A DNA stretch of 54,764 nt from Erysipelotrichia bacterium (lineage in GTDB: Bacteria > Bacillota_I > Bacilli_A > Erysipelotrichales > Erysipelotrichaceae), in NCBI GenBank assembly GCA_018333955.1, contig JAGXSD010000043.1, forward strand, positions 1 to 54,764. The letters run 5' to 3'. Under the pieces are notes generated by a model. That model did not search any database. It saw nothing but the letters and a program-made list of their open reading frames with translations, and was not told where the DNA came from. Positions 17,321 through 25,021 of this stretch are shown here, one piece after another (positions within the stretch are counted from its first letter, which is position 1; each line of letters opens with the position of its first letter). Made by a program: the position numbers and the translations under genes.

Positions 17321-18290
17321 AGTCAATTAATACGGCGTTTTTTACAATGACATAATCCACAGTTTTTAATGCATTGAGGGTGTTTCCTCCGGCATATGAA
17401 ATGGAGGATTGTAAGTCTTCTTGCATTTCTTTTAATGTATCAAAGATTGAACCTTTGCTTTGAAGATGAATTTTCTTACCTTCAACATTCTTGCGTTCTC
17501 CCTTTTGATATTCTGATGCACTTCCAAAATATTCTTTATGATCAACACCATTGATATTAATGCGTTGTCCAGGAGATTCTTCATGAGCCGCAAACATGCT
17601 ACCCATCATCACCATACTGGCCCCAAAGCGAAGTGACTTCGCAATATCGCCATTGGTTCTTAAACCACCATCCGCAATGATTGGTTTTGTGGCAGCCTTA
17701 GCACACCAACGTAGTGCAGCAAGTTGCCATCCTGCAGTACCAAAACCCGTTTTAAGTTTAGTAATACATACTTTACCAGTTCCAATGCCTACTTTGATTG
17801 CATCGGCACCAGCTTGTTCTAATTCGATCACAGCTTGTGGGGTTCCTACATTGCCCGCAATCACAAAGCTTTTAGGGAGTACTTTTTTAATATGCTTAAT
17901 CATATTCACTACACTTGGCGCATGCCCATGGGCAATATCAATTGTGATAAAATCAGGAATTAAATCTTGTTTTGCGCATTGTTCAATAAAATCAAATTCT
18001 TCAAGTTTGACTCCCACCGAGATTGAAGCAATACAACCTTGAGCATGCATATCTTCGATGAACGTTAAGCGTGTTTCAGGATTGAAACGATGCATGATAT
18101 AGAAGTATCCTGACTTTGCGAGTTTAAGTGCTAGTGATTCATCAATAATGGTTTGCATATTCGCAGGCACGACGGGAAGTTTAAACTTATGTCCTCCGAG
18201 GGTCATCGAAGTATCACACTCACTTCGTGAGTTCACGATGCAACGATTAGGAATCAATTGCACATCTTCATAATCAAATATTTTATCCAT
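17319..18290 (-). CDS. guaC: GMP reductase
   Basis: GuaC converts GMP to IMP with NADPH, releasing ammonia, in purine salvage. The 323-residue TIM-barrel product of the IMPDH/GMPR family begins [16 protein letters not shown] and has no CBS domains. Key segments are [15 protein letters not shown] with [21 protein letters not shown], the catalytic-loop [17 protein letters not shown] with Cys175, IADGGLR and [12 protein letters not shown]. This is the single-chain type common in Firmicutes. Its start overlaps the proS stop by 8 bases, so it is co-transcribed with and coupled to proS. Confidence 0.95.
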   Translation of the reverse strand: MDKIFDYEDVQLIPNRCIVNSRSECDTSMTLGGHKFKLPVVPANMQTIIDESLALKLAKSGYFYIMHRFNPETRLTFIEDMHAQGCIASISVGVKLEEFDFIEQCAKQDLIPDFITIDIAHGHAPSVVNMIKHIKKVLPKSFVIAGNVGTPQAVIELEQAGADAIKVGIGTGKVCITKLKTGFGTAGWQLAALRWCAKAATKPIIADGGLRTNGDIAKSLRFGASMVMMGSMFAAHEESPGQRININGVDHKEYFGSASEYQKGERKNVEGKKIHLQSKGSIFDTLKEMQEDLQSSISYAGGNTLNALKTVDYVIVKNAVLID

Positions 18291-19995
18291 GAATGTTCTC
18301 TTTCTGTTGTTTAATAAGTTGAGTTAAGGTGTTTGTTAAATCATTCAAGTCTACAAGTGTAGTACTTTGATCATACATATTTTTAAGTTCAACTTGATTA
18401 TGAGTGAGGGCTTTTCCAAAGACAACTTGGAAAGGTATACCAATGAGCTCAGCGTCATTAAATTTAACACCGACACGCTCATCTCGATCATCTAAAACAA
18501 CATCCACTTTGTTAGCTTGAAGGGATTCATACACTTCATTAGCCTTTAACATGGCATATTCATCCTTAGTTGAAACCACAAGAAGTCCCACTTCATAAGG
18601 GGCTACATGAATTGGCCATACAATCCCTTTTTCACGATGATGTTGTTCCACAATCGCGGCCATACAACGACCTAAACCAATGCCATAACTGCCCATAATC
18701 ACAGGTTTAAGTGAATTCGTTTCATCACTATAGTATAAGTTCATCGCTTTAGAATATTTATCGCCAAGTTTAAAGGTATTACCAACTTCAATGCCTTTTT
18801 GAATGTCTAAAGGGGCATGACATACAGGACACCCATCATGTTTATGAACCATACTCACATCAGCGATGTCATGTTGGCTAAAGTCAAGAAGTGATACATT
18901 CACAAAATGCATATCAACTTCATTTGCGCCAGTCATCATCGATGTTAAAGAAAGTACTTCTTCATCCACAAGTAGTGGAATCGGGCAATCCACTGGACCA
19001 ATATACCCCATTTGAATGTTAGCCTCCACAAGTTGAGCAGGTGTCGCGAGTTCTACAGAAGATGCATTAAAGTATTTCTGAAGCTTAACGCTACTCACTT
19101 CACGATGACCACACACACTCACAGCCACGAGTTTCTCATCAATCATATAGACTAATGTCTTCACAAGTGACTTGGGTTCAAGATTATAGGCATTACATAA
19201 TTGTTCTATGGTTTTTAAGTTTGGTGTATGTAGTTTTGAGTATTGTTTTGCAGGTGCAGGTGAAACAAACTCAGAAGGTTGACGTTTTGCGATTTCTAAG
19301 TTGGCAGAATAATCACATGATTGACAGAAGACAATGGTATCTTCACCAATATCTGTAATGGCTTGGAATTCCTCAGAAAGCAGTCCACCCATCACTCCGG
19401 TATCAGCCTTCACAATACGATAATGAAGTCCCATCTTATCAAATGACTGAATATAAGCTTTAACCATGGCATCATAGTTCTTTTGAAGTCCATCAAGATC
19501 TTTATCAAAAGTATAAGCATCTTTCATGATGAACTCTCTTACACGAATCACACCAAAGCGAGGACGTGGTTCATCTCTAAACTTCGTTTGAAACTGATAT
19601 AATGACAAAGGAAGATTCTTATAAGATTTAATATGTGCACTGGCTGCGACCGCAAAAAGCTCTTCATGAGTGGGTCCTAAGACAACACTGCGATCAAAGC
19701 GGTCTTTAAATGCAAACATACTTGATCCAAACAAGTGGCGTCGACCTGAAGCTATATACACATCCTCAGGGATTAATGATGGCATTAAAACTTCTTGTGA
19801 AGCAGCCGCGTTCATTTCATCACGAACAATGGCTTCAATTTTCTTCAAAACTTTAAAGCCTAGTGGTAAATACATATAGACCCCAGCTGAATTCTTTTTA
19901 ATGAATCCACCACGGACGAGTAAATTACCAGAAATTGCTTCTTCATCTTTGACATTTTCTTTATATGTCACAAAATAAGAATTTTTAAGTTTCAT
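18283..19995 (-). CDS. proS: Prolyl-tRNA synthetase, bacterial type
   Basis: ProRS charges tRNA-Pro. The 570-residue product has class II motif 1 ([25 protein letters not shown]), motif 2 ([26 protein letters not shown]), the bacterial editing insertion (about residues 225-385, with [12 protein letters not shown]), motif 3 ([17 protein letters not shown]) and an anticodon domain ending in [20 protein letters not shown]. The length is normal for the type with an editing insert. ATG 19995 follows GAGGT. No T-box precedes it; the short leader starts at an extended -10 promoter. Confidence 0.96.
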   Translation of the reverse strand: MKLKNSYFVTYKENVKDEEAISGNLLVRGGFIKKNSAGVYMYLPLGFKVLKKIEAIVRDEMNAAASQEVLMPSLIPEDVYIASGRRHLFGSSMFAFKDRFDRSVVLGPTHEELFAVAASAHIKSYKNLPLSLYQFQTKFRDEPRPRFGVIRVREFIMKDAYTFDKDLDGLQKNYDAMVKAYIQSFDKMGLHYRIVKADTGVMGGLLSEEFQAITDIGEDTIVFCQSCDYSANLEIAKRQPSEFVSPAPAKQYSKLHTPNLKTIEQLCNAYNLEPKSLVKTLVYMIDEKLVAVSVCGHREVSSVKLQKYFNASSVELATPAQLVEANIQMGYIGPVDCPIPLLVDEEVLSLTSMMTGANEVDMHFVNVSLLDFSQHDIADVSMVHKHDGCPVCHAPLDIQKGIEVGNTFKLGDKYSKAMNLYYSDETNSLKPVIMGSYGIGLGRCMAAIVEQHHREKGIVWPIHVAPYEVGLLVVSTKDEYAMLKANEVYESLQANKVDVVLDDRDERVGVKFNDAELIGIPFQVVFGKALTHNQVELKNMYDQSTTLVDLNDLTNTLTQLIKQQKENIHG

Positions 19996-20019
19996 AAATG
20001 TACCTCAACATACTGTAAG

Positions 20020-20028
20020 ATTATACCA
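20020..20028 (-). promoter_or_regulatory. Extended -10 promoter of proS-guaC
   Basis: On the minus strand TGG precedes TATAAT, about 24 bases before the proS ATG. No good -35 is seen. Confidence 0.55.
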
Positions 20029-20041
20029 TATTGGAAACAAT

Positions 20042-20070
20042 TTGACTTTAATCTTTGATGATGTTAGAAT
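20042..20070 (+). promoter_or_regulatory. Promoter of infC-rpmI-rplT
   Basis: TTGACT (20042-20047), 17 bases, then TAGAAT (20065-20070) preceded by TGT (extended -10). Start predicted near 20077. The promoter diverges from that of proS. Confidence 0.7.
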
Positions 20071-20076
20071 ACTCAT

Positions 20077-20195
20077 GCAAACAAATCGTAGAAAGTAGAA
20101 CCCGATTCTCACCTGATTCCTTAAGGTTTAGGTTAAAGCTACATGAAATCACTCATTTTTCATGCGCTAACGGGATACTTCACCCGTTTTTGTTT
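20077..20195 (+). promoter_or_regulatory. infC operon leader, probable L20-responsive attenuator
   Basis: About 120 bases separate the promoter from the infC ribosome binding site. The leader carries several possible stems and ends in a terminator: ACGGG (20170-20174), an 8-base loop, CCCGT (20183-20187) and T-rich sequence. In Bacillus the matching leader binds ribosomal protein L20, which causes early termination. The position and terminator fit that model; the L20-binding structure itself was not proved by eye. Confidence 0.65.
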
Positions 20196-20209
20196 TGTTC
20201 GGAGGTGAA

Positions 20210-20737
20210 ATTATCACAAAAAAACCAATCAATGAAGATTTGGTCAATGAGGCAATTCGATTTAAAGAAGTGCTAGTTATTGGTCCAAATGGAGAACAAC
20301 TTGGAGTCATGTTTCGACGTGAAGCATTAGCTAAGGCCGAGGAATTTGAGCTTGACTTATTCTGTGTTGCTCCTAACGCCCAACCGCCTGTATGCAAGAT
20401 TCTAGACTATGGAAAACATCGTTTTGAATCACAAAAAAAGGCGAGAGAAGCCAAAAAGAATCAACATGTTACTGAAGTCAAACCACTTCGTTTATCACCA
20501 GTCATTGATACCCATGACTTTGAAACGAAACTCAAACATGCACGTAAGTGGTTAAGTGAAGGCATGAAAGTGAAAGTAGATATGCGCTTTCGTGGTCGAT
20601 TAATTACACGTGTTGAAGTTGGGAAAAAAGTCATGAATGAATTTATGGAAGCTGTCTCAGACATTGCGAATGTTGAGAAGACTCCAACCCTAGAAGGAAA
20701 CATGATGCATTGCATCGTCGCTCCGAAAAAGAAATAG
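20210..20737 (+). CDS. infC: Translation initiation factor IF-3 (non-AUG start)
   Basis: IF-3 binds the 30S subunit, keeps subunits apart and checks start codons. The product of about 175 residues has the N-domain ([27 protein letters not shown]), the linker (KKAREAKKN) and the C-domain ([19 protein letters not shown]...[11 protein letters not shown]). There is no ATG in frame at the right place. The GGAGGTG site (20201-20207) is followed by ATT (20210) and ATC (20213), both valid IF-3-sensitive start codons. ATT gives a start like that of other Firmicutes IF-3 proteins; ATC has slightly better spacing. Rare starts let IF-3 repress its own synthesis. A TTG at 20195 lies upstream of the binding site and is rejected. 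Confidence 0.95.
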   Translation: MITKKPINEDLVNEAIRFKEVLVIGPNGEQLGVMFRREALAKAEEFELDLFCVAPNAQPPVCKILDYGKHRFESQKKAREAKKNQHVTEVKPLRLSPVIDTHDFETKLKHARKWLSEGMKVKVDMRFRGRLITRVEVGKKVMNEFMEAVSDIANVEKTPTLEGNMMHCIVAPKKK

Positions 20738-20753
20738 AAGGACGGACATTACT

Positions 20754-20948
20754 ATGCCAAAAATGAAGACTAAAAAAGCATTGGCAAAGCGCGTAAAACG
20801 TACAGGAAGCGGGCAACTTAAACGCTCACATGCTTACGTATCACACTTTGCAGCAAACAAATCACAAAAACAAAAACGTAAACTCAGAAAAGGTACTTTA
20901 GTCTCTAAATCAGACTACAAACGTATCAAACTGATGTTACAAGGTTAA
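20754..20948 (+). CDS. rpmI: 50S ribosomal protein L35
   Basis: A 64-residue, very basic protein of the large subunit. It begins [23 protein letters not shown] and has the family's [20 protein letters not shown] core. It follows infC by 16 bases with an AAGGACGG site and precedes rplT, the universal bacterial order. Confidence 0.97.
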   Translation: MPKMKTKKALAKRVKRTGSGQLKRSHAYVSHFAANKSQKQKRKLRKGTLVSKSDYKRIKLMLQG

Positions 20949-20961
20949 GGAGGATCAAAAC

Positions 20962-21321
20962 ATGCCACGCGTAAAAGGTTCAGTTGCTACAAGAGCAAGA
21001 CGTAAAAAAGTCTTAAAATTAGCCAAGGGGTATTTTGGTTCCAAACATACGTTATACCGTACAGCCCATGAACAAGTGATGAAGTCACTTTCATATGCTT
21101 ACAGAGATCGTAAAAACTTAAAACGTGAAATGAGAAAATTATGGATTGCTCGTATTAACGCAGCAGCTCGTATGCACGATATTTCATATTCAAAATTAAT
21201 GAACGGCCTTAAATTAGCAAATATTGAAGTTAACCGTAAAATGCTTTCAGAAATTGCCATTCACGATCCAAAAGGATTTGAAGGCATTGTTGATAAAGCC
21301 AAAAAGGCATTAGCTAAATAA
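20962..21321 (+). CDS. rplT: 50S ribosomal protein L20
   Basis: A 119-residue ribosomal protein needed for early 50S assembly, and in Firmicutes the likely repressor of this operon through the leader. The start [27 protein letters not shown], the [23 protein letters not shown] helix and the end ([10 protein letters not shown]) are typical. A strong AAGGAGG precedes the ATG. Its stop shares one base with the start of the next gene (TAATG), so a MarR-type regulator is translationally coupled to it. Confidence 0.97.
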   Translation: MPRVKGSVATRARRKKVLKLAKGYFGSKHTLYRTAHEQVMKSLSYAYRDRKNLKREMRKLWIARINAAARMHDISYSKLMNGLKLANIEVNRKMLSEIAIHDPKGFEGIVDKAKKALAK

Positions 21322-21764
21322 TGCTAAAAGATCGTGTCAAAAAAACGTTAAATGAGCTACTTGTTGATATGTTCAACCATATTCTTGTGCTAGAAGAACG
21401 CAATTTGGTGGCACGAGGTGTTACTTTGTCCATGAGTGAAGTTCATACTTTAGAGAATATCTCGAAAAGTGAATCAAAAACCATGAGTGATGTTGCTCGT
21501 CGTGCGCTTGTCACGCAAGGAACTTTAACTGTAGCGATTAATCGCTTAGTTAAAAAAGGATATGTCGCAAGATACAAAGATGAAGTTGATAAACGAATTG
21601 TTCGCTTATCACTCACTCAACGTGCTCTAGATGTCCTTAAAGTTCATGATGCTTTCCACGAGAAAATGATTGACACTTTCATCCATGATTTAAAAGTGGA
21701 TGAAGACACCAACTTAATCCTTAGTCTTGAAAAGATTATGGATTATTTCAAACAAAACTATTAA
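21321..21764 (+). CDS. MarR-family transcriptional regulator
   Basis: The 147-residue product has the MarR winged-helix layout: N-terminal dimer helices, a recognition region (MSDVARRALVTQGTLTVAINRLVKKGYVAR), the wing with Asp-Lys-Arg (YKDEVDKRIVRLSLT) and a C-terminal dimer helix. It has no ribosome binding site of its own beyond the coupling to rplT, which is unusual for a regulator, and its level should follow ribosomal protein synthesis. Targets are unknown. A strong terminator follows. Confidence 0.85.
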   Translation: MLKDRVKKTLNELLVDMFNHILVLEERNLVARGVTLSMSEVHTLENISKSESKTMSDVARRALVTQGTLTVAINRLVKKGYVARYKDEVDKRIVRLSLTQRALDVLKVHDAFHEKMIDTFIHDLKVDEDTNLILSLEKIMDYFKQNY

Positions 21765-21770
21765 TCTTTA

Positions 21771-21827
21771 ACCTATCATCACAGAAGAACTAATCTAATC
21801 GTTAGTTTCACAGATGATAGGTTTTTT
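21771..21827 (+). terminator. Terminator of the infC-rpmI-rplT-marR operon
   Basis: ACCTATCATC (21771-21780) pairs with GATGATAGGT (21813-21822), followed by six T. A second inner stem AACTAA/TTAGTT lies in the long loop. Confidence 0.88.
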
Positions 21828-21887
21828 AGTTACTTTAATTGAAAGATGGACAATTCTTTGATAAAGTGAGACAAAGTGGAGGCACAT

Positions 21888-22499
21888 ATGAAATATATTT
21901 TTCTTAAAAGAAATGAGTCCGCTTTGACATATCTTCTACTTCATGGTACAGGTGGCAATGAGCGTGATCTTATTCCAATCCTTGATATGATTGATCCAAG
22001 TGCAAATGTTTTTGGTGTCTTAGGGGAAGTAAGTGAACATGGAATGGCAAGATATTTCAAACGTTTATCAGAAGGTGTATTCGATGAAGAGGATTTAGAC
22101 TTTAGAACTGATCGACTTCACGAATTTGTTTTATCGAAGTGTCAAGAATATGGGGTGGATTTAAGAAAGCTTGTTATACTTGGTTATTCAAATGGTGCAA
22201 ATATGGCTCAAAGCTTAATCTTAAGACATCCTCATTCATTCTATACCGTAGTCATGCTTCATCCTATGAACGTAAAGAAAAACGTTGCCTTTGAAGATTT
22301 AAGTCATATGAAAATATTTATTAGTGCTGGACAGTTTGATCCAATTTGTCCTATCGAAGAAACCGATGTTCTTGAACACCGTTTGAAAGCTGCTAAAGCA
22401 CAGTTGGAAGTGAGTGTACTGAATACAGATCATCGAATCACCTATGAAGAAGTGATGAACGTTAAAAAATGGATTGAAAACATGATGCCTCGTGCATGA
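21888..22499 (+). CDS. Alpha/beta-hydrolase, carboxylesterase/phospholipase family
   Basis: The 203-residue product has the core of the short-chain carboxylesterase family (YtpA/MhqD-like): oxyanion segment LLHGTGGNERDLIPI, nucleophile elbow GYSNGAN, catalytic Asp in GQFDPICP and His in TDHRITYEE. These enzymes hydrolyse small esters in the cytoplasm, and some relatives respond to quinones. The ATG at 21888 is chosen because a GTG at 21876 sits inside the GTGGAGG binding site. Monocistronic: a terminator stands on either side. The true substrate is not evident. Confidence 0.85.
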   Translation: MKYIFLKRNESALTYLLLHGTGGNERDLIPILDMIDPSANVFGVLGEVSEHGMARYFKRLSEGVFDEEDLDFRTDRLHEFVLSKCQEYGVDLRKLVILGYSNGANMAQSLILRHPHSFYTVVMLHPMNVKKNVAFEDLSHMKIFISAGQFDPICPIEETDVLEHRLKAAKAQLEVSVLNTDHRITYEEVMNVKKWIENMMPRA

Positions 22500-22509
22500 T
22501 GTTTTTTTT
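22479..22509 (+). terminator. Terminator overlapping the end of the esterase gene
   Basis: AACATGATGC (22479-22488) and GCATGATGTT (22494-22503) pair with one mismatch around a 5-base loop, followed by eight T. The stem is inside the last codons of the gene. Confidence 0.75.
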
Positions 22510-22513
22510 AAGT

Positions 22514-22519
22514 TATAAT
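22514..22519 (+). promoter_or_regulatory. -10 box of rdgB operon
   Basis: TATAAT 18 bases before the rdgB ATG, directly after the esterase terminator. The leader would be about 12 bases and begin near the GATGAGG site. Confidence 0.5.
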
Positions 22520-22537
22520 AAGGGATGAGGTATCCAT

Positions 22538-23128
22538 ATGAAGCATAAAGTCTTACTCGTCACATCAAATCAGCATAAGCTTTCTGAATTTAATGAAATG
22601 GTAGATAACTCACTTATTGAGTTATACTCCCTTCAAGATATTGGGTTTAGTGAAGACATTATTGAAGATCAAAAGACCTATCATGAACAAGCGATTAAAA
22701 AGGTCGAAGCACTTATTGACTATACTTCAGACTTCATCATTATTGCGGATGATAGTGGAATTGAGATTGAAGCCTTTGATTATTCACCTGGAGTTTATTC
22801 AGCTCGTTTCAAACCTGAAATGACTCAACATGAGCGTAATGAATGGATATGTCAGGAAGTACATAAGACTGATAAAACCCATGCAGCCTTTGTATGTGCC
22901 ATCGCATGTTATATTAAGGGGCAACCCATATTTGTCACAGAAAATCGTTGTTTTGGTCATATTGCATTAAAACCATCTCATGATTTTGGATTTGGTTATG
23001 ATCCCATCTTCATCCCTGAGGGGTATAATGATACATTTCAAACATTACCTAAAGCGCTTAAGAATCAAATCTCACATCGAGCATTAGCCATTCAAGCATT
23101 AATGCACTATTTAAAAGGAGTATTATGA
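22538..23128 (+). CDS. rdgB: Non-canonical purine NTP pyrophosphatase (RdgB/HAM1)
   Basis: RdgB hydrolyses ITP, dITP and XTP to monophosphates and keeps deaminated purines out of DNA and RNA. The 196-residue product has the start VLLVTSNQHKLSEF, the metal site IIADDSGIEIEAFDYSPGVYSARF, the HDFGFGYDPIFIPEGY motif and the final KNQISHRALAIQAL. The size is standard. It overlaps the next gene by 4 bases (ATGA) and leads a run of genes to 24851. Confidence 0.95.
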   Translation: MKHKVLLVTSNQHKLSEFNEMVDNSLIELYSLQDIGFSEDIIEDQKTYHEQAIKKVEALIDYTSDFIIIADDSGIEIEAFDYSPGVYSARFKPEMTQHERNEWICQEVHKTDKTHAAFVCAIACYIKGQPIFVTENRCFGHIALKPSHDFGFGYDPIFIPEGYNDTFQTLPKALKNQISHRALAIQALMHYLKGVL

Positions 23129-23778
23129 AAAAAATTCTGATTATACTAATTCATGTCAGTGTAATGATTTCACTATTTTTATTGAGTATTCGTCTTCTTG
23201 GACTTGAACCTTATTTCTTTCAATGGTTTTATACTCAAAACAACACAGCTGCATTACTTGGGATGTCTTATCCTGATTTAATGCGAGCCACTAATCAATT
23301 ACTGGCCTATATGCTTGATAAAAGTGATACCATTCAAAGTGTTGTGATGGTCAATAACACTTCAACACTGATGTTTAATCAGCGTGAGATTGATCATATG
23401 GTGGATGTGTTAGCATTAATTCGAGCAATGCGAGTATTTATGTTTTTCTCTTTATCCATTGCTTCAATTGCATGGTTTACCAACAGAAAAAAATCCTGGT
23501 TCAAAGATCTATTCAAGAAGACTTATAGCATAGCTTTAGGTTTACTTGGAGGGTTTATTGGTGGACTAAGTGTTTTTGCAATCCTCGATTTTCCTGCATT
23601 CTGGCATTTATTTCATCAAGTTTTATTTACCAATGATCTTTGGCTTTTAGATCCTAGAACTGATCGATTAGTCAACATGGTGCCACTTAATTTCTTTATG
23701 ACACTTGTATTTTCAATCCTATTTATGGGAACACTACTAAATGTAGGTTATGCATGGTTTGTCAAGAAAACTGGATAA
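23125..23778 (+). CDS. lit: DUF1461/TIGR01906 membrane protein, Lit-like lipoprotein transacylase
   Basis: The 217-residue product has four probable membrane segments (about 5-25, 100-118, 134-155, 188-212). It matches the DUF1461/TIGR01906 layout: a large outer loop with LGMSYPDLMRATNQLLAYML, then EIDHMVDV, then FHQVLF and LDPRTDRLVNMVPLNFF. The characterised members in Enterococcus and Bacillus are Lit, which moves an acyl chain from the diacylglyceryl cysteine to the N-terminus of lipoproteins, making lyso-form lipoproteins. Conserved histidines used by Lit have likely counterparts here in His91 and His161 or His164. The family match is firm; the enzymatic role is inferred from it. Confidence 0.75.
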   Translation: MKKILIILIHVSVMISLFLLSIRLLGLEPYFFQWFYTQNNTAALLGMSYPDLMRATNQLLAYMLDKSDTIQSVVMVNNTSTLMFNQREIDHMVDVLALIRAMRVFMFFSLSIASIAWFTNRKKSWFKDLFKKTYSIALGLLGGFIGGLSVFAILDFPAFWHLFHQVLFTNDLWLLDPRTDRLVNMVPLNFFMTLVFSILFMGTLLNVGYAWFVKKTG

Positions 23779-23793
23779 AAGGGAGGATATTTT

Positions 23794-24300
23794 ATGATTC
23801 ATATTGTTTTATATGAACCTGAAATCGCACAAAATGTTGGAAATATTTTGCGCTCATGTGCTGCACTCAATGCACAGTTACACGTGATTCATCCATTAGG
23901 TTTTTTACTTCATTCTAAAGAGTTTAAAAGGGCCATGATGGACTATGACCAACTTATGGAACTGCAGGAACATGATACTTTAGATGATTGTTTATCATCC
24001 ATTTCTGGTGAAGTATACTACATTACACGTTATGGGATGAAAACACCGAGTGAATTTGATTTTAAAGCCGTCAACAAAGATATTGTGGTGGTTTTTGGTA
24101 AAGAAAGTACGGGCATTCCTAAACCTATTTTAAGAGAAAATTTATCTCATTGTATCCGTATTCCAATGCATCCATTAGCCCGTTCAATGAATGTCTCAAA
24201 TACCGTTGCAATCATTTTATATGAGATTCAACGTCAACTAGATTATGAAGGATTATCAAGTGTTGAAGTGCTTAAAGGAGAGGATTGGTTGTTACGATGA
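23794..24300 (+). CDS. trmL: tRNA (cytidine/uridine-34-2'-O)-methyltransferase
   Basis: TrmL methylates the ribose of the wobble nucleotide of certain tRNA-Leu species. The 168-residue SPOUT protein is the minimal form without an RNA-binding extension: IVLYEPEIAQNVGNILRSCAA at the N-terminus, FGKESTGIP, and the knot-forming IRIPMHPLARSMNVSNTVAIILYE. A GGGAGG site precedes the ATG. Its stop overlaps the next start (ATGA). Confidence 0.93.
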   Translation: MIHIVLYEPEIAQNVGNILRSCAALNAQLHVIHPLGFLLHSKEFKRAMMDYDQLMELQEHDTLDDCLSSISGEVYYITRYGMKTPSEFDFKAVNKDIVVVFGKESTGIPKPILRENLSHCIRIPMHPLARSMNVSNTVAIILYEIQRQLDYEGLSSVEVLKGEDWLLR

Positions 24301-24851
24301 AGTTAAAACTTGTTGAGGGACAACTTGCGATTGTGTATATCTTAAGTGCATGCATTTTGATTGAGTGGTCGATTCAACTTATTGCACCTTTTAATGTGTT
24401 ACGTTTAGTTTCAGAACTTAACGGTTTAATGGTTTTGAGTGATCCTAGGCTGCAATCATCTCATTATATTTTTAAGAGTTTAGCACTGTTTGGCGATCAT
24501 GGATTTAATCTTTCAACTATCATCCAATTAATTCAACCATGGATAAATATGTCTTCATTTTTAATTATAGGACTCATCATGATTGCCATCTTTCATCCTA
24601 GTGAGTTATATCAACGAGTGCAAAGAAGTTTATTATGGTTGTATATGATTTATATCATGCTCATACTGCTTATTAGTGCTTCAATCGCATTTGCTTTCTT
24701 TGCCTCATCACCATCTCAAGTACTTCTTATGGTGAATCGAGCAGGAGCATTAGGTGTTTTTGGAGGAATTGGACTTTGTGGATTAACCCTAATCTTGATT
24801 AGTCGTGCGCTAGTGAGTGTTGTTAGACAAAACTTGTTCAAAAGTGTATAA
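24297..24851 (+). CDS. Unknown membrane protein, four membrane segments
   Basis: I do not recognise this 184-residue protein. It has about four hydrophobic segments (roughly residues 8-28, 84-103, 110-138 and 148-175) and no clear catalytic motif. The only soluble parts are a loop of about 45 residues after the first segment and short ends. The ATG at 24297 overlaps the trmL stop by 4 bases; an upstream in-frame TTG at 24285 is less likely. It is co-transcribed with rdgB, lit and trmL. Confidence 0.75.
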   Translation: MKLKLVEGQLAIVYILSACILIEWSIQLIAPFNVLRLVSELNGLMVLSDPRLQSSHYIFKSLALFGDHGFNLSTIIQLIQPWINMSSFLIIGLIMIAIFHPSELYQRVQRSLLWLYMIYIMLILLISASIAFAFFASSPSQVLLMVNRAGALGVFGGIGLCGLTLILISRALVSVVRQNLFKSV

Positions 24852-24852
24852 T
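24847..24852 (+). promoter_or_regulatory. -10 box before the 47-residue peptide gene
   Basis: TATAAT overlaps the stop codon of the preceding gene. Initiation near 24859 would place the transcript start at the AAGGTGAG ribosome binding site. No good -35 is seen. Confidence 0.4.
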
Positions 24853-24871
24853 ACGAGACAAGGTGAGAAAC

Positions 24872-25015
24872 ATGATAACAGGGATTAGAGATGTCTTATC
24901 AATGATTTTATTAATATCTATCATTGGTGTAGTATTTTTTACTTTGTTTCGCTCACTCAGTTTATCAAAGATTCAATCTCATATTGAAGAAGAAATCGAA
25001 TATTACAAGGAGTAA
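24872..25015 (+). CDS. Small membrane peptide, 47 residues
   Basis: A short open frame starting MITGIRDVLSM has a good AAGGTGAG binding site 4 bases upstream. It encodes one hydrophobic segment (about residues 9-25), a basic patch, and a C-terminal acidic helix with EEEIEYYKE. Its stop is 6 bases before the TTG start of the CNNM protein gene, and that gene's AAGGAG site overlaps its last codons, so the two are coupled. Function unknown. It resembles small accessory subunits of membrane proteins, but I cannot assign a family. Confidence 0.65.
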   Translation: MITGIRDVLSMILLISIIGVVFFTLFRSLSLSKIQSHIEEEIEYYKE

Positions 25016-25021
25016 CCCATT

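Noticed and set aside
17596-18042. 148-codon open frame on the plus strand, antisense to guaC
   Set aside because: It is the complement of a well-conserved enzyme gene. It has no ribosome binding site and its translation lacks any recognisable domain.
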